Assembly (NCBI RefSeq): GCF_017357525.1
Contig: NZ_CP036172.1
Span: 2,330,561-2,394,560 of the forward strand
Reading direction: 5' to 3'
Source of the DNA: Methanofollis aquaemaris
GTDB lineage: Archaea; Halobacteriota; Methanomicrobia; Methanomicrobiales; Methanofollaceae
Length of the DNA stretch: 64,000 nucleotides
Part shown: positions 60,826 through 64,000 of the stretch, piece after piece
Layout: the number at the start of each line of letters is the position of its first letter
How positions within the stretch are numbered: the first letter of the stretch is position 1
The notes under the pieces: model-generated
The model's input: only the letters and a program-made list of their open reading frames with translations
What the model was told of the DNA's origin: nothing
Databases searched by the model: none
Position numbers and translations under genes: made by a program

Positions 60826-61548
60826 TCAGGGAGAATTAAGATGTTCCTCGGGCATGTCATGCTCGATGTGCCACTCGGCCCGACGGAGGATGCCGTGGAG
60901 GGTCGAGACCTCCCGCGTCGTCAGCGCCGTCCGTCCGAGGATCCGGCGGAGCATCAGCAGGGTGTTCTCCCGTTTGTGGTCCGGGTGGTCGATCTGCGCC
61001 AGAAACGTCCCGAAATGGCCGATGAGCGCCTCGCGCTCCGTCTTCCCGGCGATCCGGTAGGTGCCGCGGGGGAGGTGGGCGAGTTCATAGCAGACGATGG
61101 CCACCGCATGGGAGAGGTTCATGATCGGGTATATCTCGGAGGTCGGGATGGTGCAGATGAGGTCGCAGCGCGAGACCTCCTCGTTGTTCAGTCCCCAGTT
61201 CTCCCGACCAAAGATTATGCTCACCCGCCCGTCGACCTTGCCGACGATCTCGCGCAGTTCGCCGGGGGTGTAGTAAGGCATCCGCATCGAGGTGCAGACC
61301 GACTTGGAGAGTTCGCCGGTCGTGGCCACGACCAGGTCGCTCTCGGCGAAGACCTCGTCCAGACTCTTTCGTTCGGCGTTTTCCAGGACGTCGAGTGCGT
61401 GCGAGGAGCGGGCGACGGCGTCGTTCCCGATCTCGCAGGGGTCGACGAGGACGAGGCGGGTGAACCCGAAGTTCTTCATCACCCGCGCCGCAAAACCGAC
61501 GTTCCCTTCGTACAGGGGTTGGACCAGAACGATCTCGACCTCAGGCAT
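60826..61548 (-). CDS. SpoU-family RNA 2'-O-methyltransferase (TrmJ-like)
   Basis: SAM-dependent methyltransferase of 240 residues with the SPOUT knot: N-terminal VEIVLVQPLYEGNVGFAARV, then MKNFGFTRLVLVDPCEI, VSIIFGRENWGLNNEEVSRC, and SEIYPIMNLSHAVAIVCYEL. This pattern fits TrmJ, which methylates the 2'-hydroxyl of nucleotide 32 in the tRNA anticodon loop. A 70-residue C-terminal helical tail (REALIGHFGTFLAQIDHPDH) is also as in TrmJ. Target position is inferred from the family. Confidence 0.9.
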   Translation of the reverse strand: MPEVEIVLVQPLYEGNVGFAARVMKNFGFTRLVLVDPCEIGNDAVARSSHALDVLENAERKSLDEVFAESDLVVATTGELSKSVCTSMRMPYYTPGELREIVGKVDGRVSIIFGRENWGLNNEEVSRCDLICTIPTSEIYPIMNLSHAVAIVCYELAHLPRGTYRIAGKTEREALIGHFGTFLAQIDHPDHKRENTLLMLRRILGRTALTTREVSTLHGILRRAEWHIEHDMPEEHLNSP

Positions 61549-61557
61549 GGGTCACCC

Positions 61558-62256
61558 CTACTGAACGGCCTTCACCGTCGCCTTCAGGGTATCGACGCCC
61601 TTCTCGTAGACGGCGTTGCCGATGACGATGGTGTCGGCATACTGCCCCATCTCCGCGGCCCGCTCGGCCGAGTTGATCCCGCCGCCATAGTAGAGGACGG
61701 CGTCTTCGACCGTCTCGGAGACCGCCCGCACGATCGCCGGGTCGCCGTAGGTGCCCGAGTATTCGATGTACACGATCGGGAAATGGAAGTAGCGCTCCGC
61801 GCAGCCGGCATAGGCCGCCACCTCTGCAGGGGAGAGATCGCAGACCGCCCTGGTCACCCGCCCGACGGAGGAGGCCGGGTTGAGGACGATGTAGGCCTCG
61901 GGCACGACCTTCTCCCAGGGGATCGCGGGGTCGTTGAGGAACCACTGCTGGTGTTTGCCGACGACCCACCTGGCGTCCGGGGTGTTGAGGACGCTGGGGA
62001 CAAAGAGCATATCGACGCCGTCGAAGACCGCGCCCGAGGGGTCGGCGGGTTCGACGACGAGGGGGACACCGTAACCCTGCACCTGCTCGCGGAGTTCGGC
62101 GAGGTTCTCGCGGGTCACGTTGAGGGTGCCCGAGAGGAGGATGGCGTCGGTCCCTGAGGTCGCCACCTCATCGACGATCGCCTGGTCGAGGTGTTTGTCC
62201 GGATCGAGTTTGGTTACGTGTCTCCAGTTTTTCCAGTCCATCTGCATGCCGTTCAC
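61558..62256 (-). CDS. Geranylgeranylglyceryl phosphate synthase
   Basis: Joins geranylgeranyl diphosphate to glycerol 1-phosphate, the first committed step of archaeal ether lipids; up to 232 residues, TIM barrel. Motifs: [74 protein letters not shown] and [23 protein letters not shown] at 62256 and ATGs at 62247 and 62241 are all possible starts; none has a clear ribosome-binding site. It begins three bases after the topA stop codon. Confidence 0.93.
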   Translation of the reverse strand: MNGMQMDWKNWRHVTKLDPDKHLDQAIVDEVATSGTDAILLSGTLNVTRENLAELREQVQGYGVPLVVEPADPSGAVFDGVDMLFVPSVLNTPDARWVVGKHQQWFLNDPAIPWEKVVPEAYIVLNPASSVGRVTRAVCDLSPAEVAAYAGCAERYFHFPIVYIEYSGTYGDPAIVRAVSETVEDAVLYYGGGINSAERAAEMGQYADTIVIGNAVYEKGVDTLKATVKAVQ

Positions 62257-62259
62257 GTC

Positions 62260-64000
62260 TTACTTCTTTGTTTTGCGTTCTGTCGATATAGATGCCACGT
62301 AGGCCCGGATCTTCTCGACGGCGATCCCCGACTTTGCGGCGGCCTCTTTGGGGTCGGCGGCGGCGAGGGAGGCGGCGTCGGTGATCCCGGCGAGGTAGAG
62401 TCTCTCGATCGTCGCCTCGCCGATGCCCGACACCTGGAGAAGTTCCTTCTTCCCGCTTTCGAGTTTCTTCTGGGTGATCTTCTCAGGGGGCTCACGGCCG
62501 AGCGCTTCGCAGGCGGTCTGGGCGTGCTTCCAGACCGTCTCCACCCGCACCCCGCTGACCGCGCTGATGTAGGCCGGGTGGAGAGCGGCAAAGTCCTCGG
62601 GGCCCGAGATCCCGGCGGCGACATACTTCTTGACGCTGACCGCCGGCAGACCGGCCTCTTTCAGCCGTTTTTCGCTGTTGACCTCCCGCGCCCTGGTCAG
62701 GAGGTGTTCGGTCTCCTCGTCGGAGAGCCCGGCTTTTTTCAGGAGTCCGGGTTTCGCCCCGCCGAGGCTCTGGATGTCGTCGATGCCTGCTTCGATCAAC
62801 TGCTTTGCGATCTTCGCATGGCTCCGTCGGCGGCGCGGCGGAACCTCGGCGCGGATGAACTTCTTCATCTCCGAACGTCGGCGGAGGAGGTCGAGGACGT
62901 CGTTCGCCTCGGCGACCAGGGTTGCCGCTGTCTTTGTCCCGATCCCGAGCCGTCCGGCCAGGTCTTCGGGGGTCATCCTGGCGATCTCGGGCACGGTGTA
63001 GATGTGGCGGGCCTGGAGTTCGGCGAGGAGACCGGGGCTCATCGAGGGCATCATGCGCAACGTCTCCGCATTGGACTCGATATGCGAGCAGAGGGGACAG
63101 CCGATGTCCCAGGGGCGCGCCCCCTTCCTGATCAGCCTGACATGGCTGAGGCCATGCTCTTCGCAGACCTTCTCGACGCGGATGGCCTTGCCCCACATGA
63201 CGCCGGGGAGGCTGATGTTGAAGGTGCACTCAGGGTACCCCGAGCAACCGATGAACTGCGAGGCCCCGTGGGCCTGGCGGAGCTGGAGGTCTTTGCCGCA
63301 GACCGGACAGGGGCCGATGGTACGCTCCGCGACCGTCCGGTCGATGATGCCTTCCCCGATCTGATCCTCGTGTGCTTCGAGCCCTTCGAAGACCGAGTGG
63401 AGCATCCCTCTGGACTCGTTGACGACATCTTCCCCGCTCTTTTTGCGCTCCTTGATCAACTGCATGTGGGCTTCGAGCGTCCGGGTCATGTCAGGCCTGG
63501 TGATGGTGTCGGCATGGGCTTCCAGCGACTCGATCACCGCCCGGCCCACCAGGGTGGGGCGCAGGGGGCCGTCCTGCACGTACCGCCGGGAGATGAGTTT
63601 CTGGATCACCTCGTGGCGGGTGCTCTTCGTGCCGAGGCCGAGTTCTTCCATTGTCTGGATGAGCCGGCTCTGGGTGTAGCGCGGTGGGGGCTGGGTCTCC
63701 TTCTCTTCGAGGTCGACCGAGAGGATGGGGAGACGTTCGCCGACCGTGCAGACCGGAATGATCCGCTCGGCCGCCCTGCTGTATGGGTAGACCCGCCGCC
63801 ACCCCTCCTCTTTCAGCCGTCCGCCGGTGGCGGTGTACGGCTCGCCGCCGGCGTCGAAGTTCACCTTCATGGTGGCCCACTCGGCGTCGGGGGAGAGGGT
63901 GGCAAGGAACCTTCTTACCACGAGTTCGTAGAGTTTCCACCGGTCTTCGCCGAGTTGTTCCCTTGTCGCCGGGCCGGTCGGGTGGATTGGCGGGTGGTCG
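62260..64000 (-). CDS. topA: DNA topoisomerase I (TopA), 5' partial, with HhH-rich C terminus
   Basis: Type IA topoisomerase; only the C-terminal part is in the window, and the frame stays open to the right edge (HPPIHPTG, then LYELVVRRFLATLSPDAEW). It continues through the gate domain (LGTKSTRHEVIQKLISRRYV) to two zinc-finger segments, CPVCGKDLQLRQAHGASQF-IGCSGYPEC and a second spanning CEEHGLSHVRLIRKGA to CPLC. The last 270 residues hold about five helix-hairpin-helix motifs, for example ARMTPEDLAGRLGIGTKTAA and VSGIGEATIERLYLAGITDA. Such an HhH extension should help DNA binding. The catalytic Tyr lies outside the window. Confidence 0.94.
   Translation of the reverse strand, partial: DHPPIHPTGPATREQLGEDRWKLYELVVRRFLATLSPDAEWATMKVNFDAGGEPYTATGGRLKEEGWRRVYPYSRAAERIIPVCTVGERLPILSVDLEEKETQPPPRYTQSRLIQTMEELGLGTKSTRHEVIQKLISRRYVQDGPLRPTLVGRAVIESLEAHADTITRPDMTRTLEAHMQLIKERKKSGEDVVNESRGMLHSVFEGLEAHEDQIGEGIIDRTVAERTIGPCPVCGKDLQLRQAHGASQFIGCSGYPECTFNISLPGVMWGKAIRVEKVCEEHGLSHVRLIRKGARPWDIGCPLCSHIESNAETLRMMPSMSPGLLAELQARHIYTVPEIARMTPEDLAGRLGIGTKTAATLVAEANDVLDLLRRRSEMKKFIRAEVPPRRRRSHAKIAKQLIEAGIDDIQSLGGAKPGLLKKAGLSDEETEHLLTRAREVNSEKRLKEAGLPAVSVKKYVAAGISGPEDFAALHPAYISAVSGVRVETVWKHAQTACEALGREPPEKITQKKLESGKKELLQVSGIGEATIERLYLAGITDAASLAAADPKEAAAKSGIAVEKIRAYVASISTERKTKK

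Overview
The window is a GC-rich stretch of euryarchaeal chromosome, most likely from a methanogen of the order Methanomicrobiales (Methanofollis/Methanoculleus-like). This rests on archaeal gene types: a hexulose-phosphate synthase-RraA fusion, geranylgeranylglyceryl phosphate synthase, archaeal ThrRS, a XerA-type recombinase, two PGF-CTERM surface proteins, CobN plus CbiA, and paired phenylacetate-CoA ligases with an ACT protein. TATA-like boxes about 25-30 bases upstream of several start codons also fit. The genus is inference; no rRNA gene is present. One tRNA (Gln, TTG) was found and no CRISPR array.

Layout. 1-5831: cobN (5' end outside the window), a CbiA/CobB-type amidase and a GATE-domain membrane protein. 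5967-9321: a VapB-like protein, phosphoglycerate mutase and the HPS-RraA fusion. 9882-21196: a surface-protein block with a dockerin-bearing subtilase, a giant beta-helix PGF-CTERM protein, a cohesin-like/dockerin protein and an Ig-like PGF-CTERM protein. 21492-24525: ACT protein and two PaaK ligases. 25040-28902: HTH regulator with an SdpI-like membrane protein, UV-damage endonuclease and LysRS. 29825-33117: carbamate kinase, arginine deiminase-like enzyme and a solitary, substituted Cas1. 33111-39853: acylphosphatase, a 1,192-residue alpha-solenoid protein, GlmM-like mutase, MobB-MoaE fusion and a conserved small protein. 39854-43638: a gene-poor, repeat-filled zone around a XerA recombinase with a dif-like palindrome just upstream. 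43639-49259: PfpI-like, Nudix and UPF0282 genes, tRNA-Gln, an AT-rich island, FkbM methyltransferase, CBS protein and antiporter. 49287-52479: histidine kinase and radical SAM protein. 52645-58021: an operon of cohesin-like/dockerin surface proteins, one of them frameshifted. 58351-64000: thrS, dcd, a SpoU-type methyltransferase, GGGP synthase and topA (5' end outside the window).

Genes that act together: cobN with cbiA in corrinoid or related tetrapyrrole synthesis; ACT-PaaK-PaaK in aryl-acid activation; arginine deiminase-like enzyme and carbamate kinase as two of the three arginine deiminase pathway steps; and the surface proteins, where one protein is little more than a membrane-anchored cohesin-like module while neighbours end in dockerin-like calcium loops.

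The most unusual material is between genes. A family of nested-hairpin repeats occurs as single units and as five long composite palindromes. A second repeat family (GGGCATGA type) often starts right behind the T-run following a gene. Other points worth a second look are the solitary Cas1 with two of three metal ligands replaced, the dif-like site beside xerA, the one-base frameshift inside a 267-bp tandem repeat, a protease with Glu where subtilisins have His, and operator-like palindromes at 25018 and 45693-45739.
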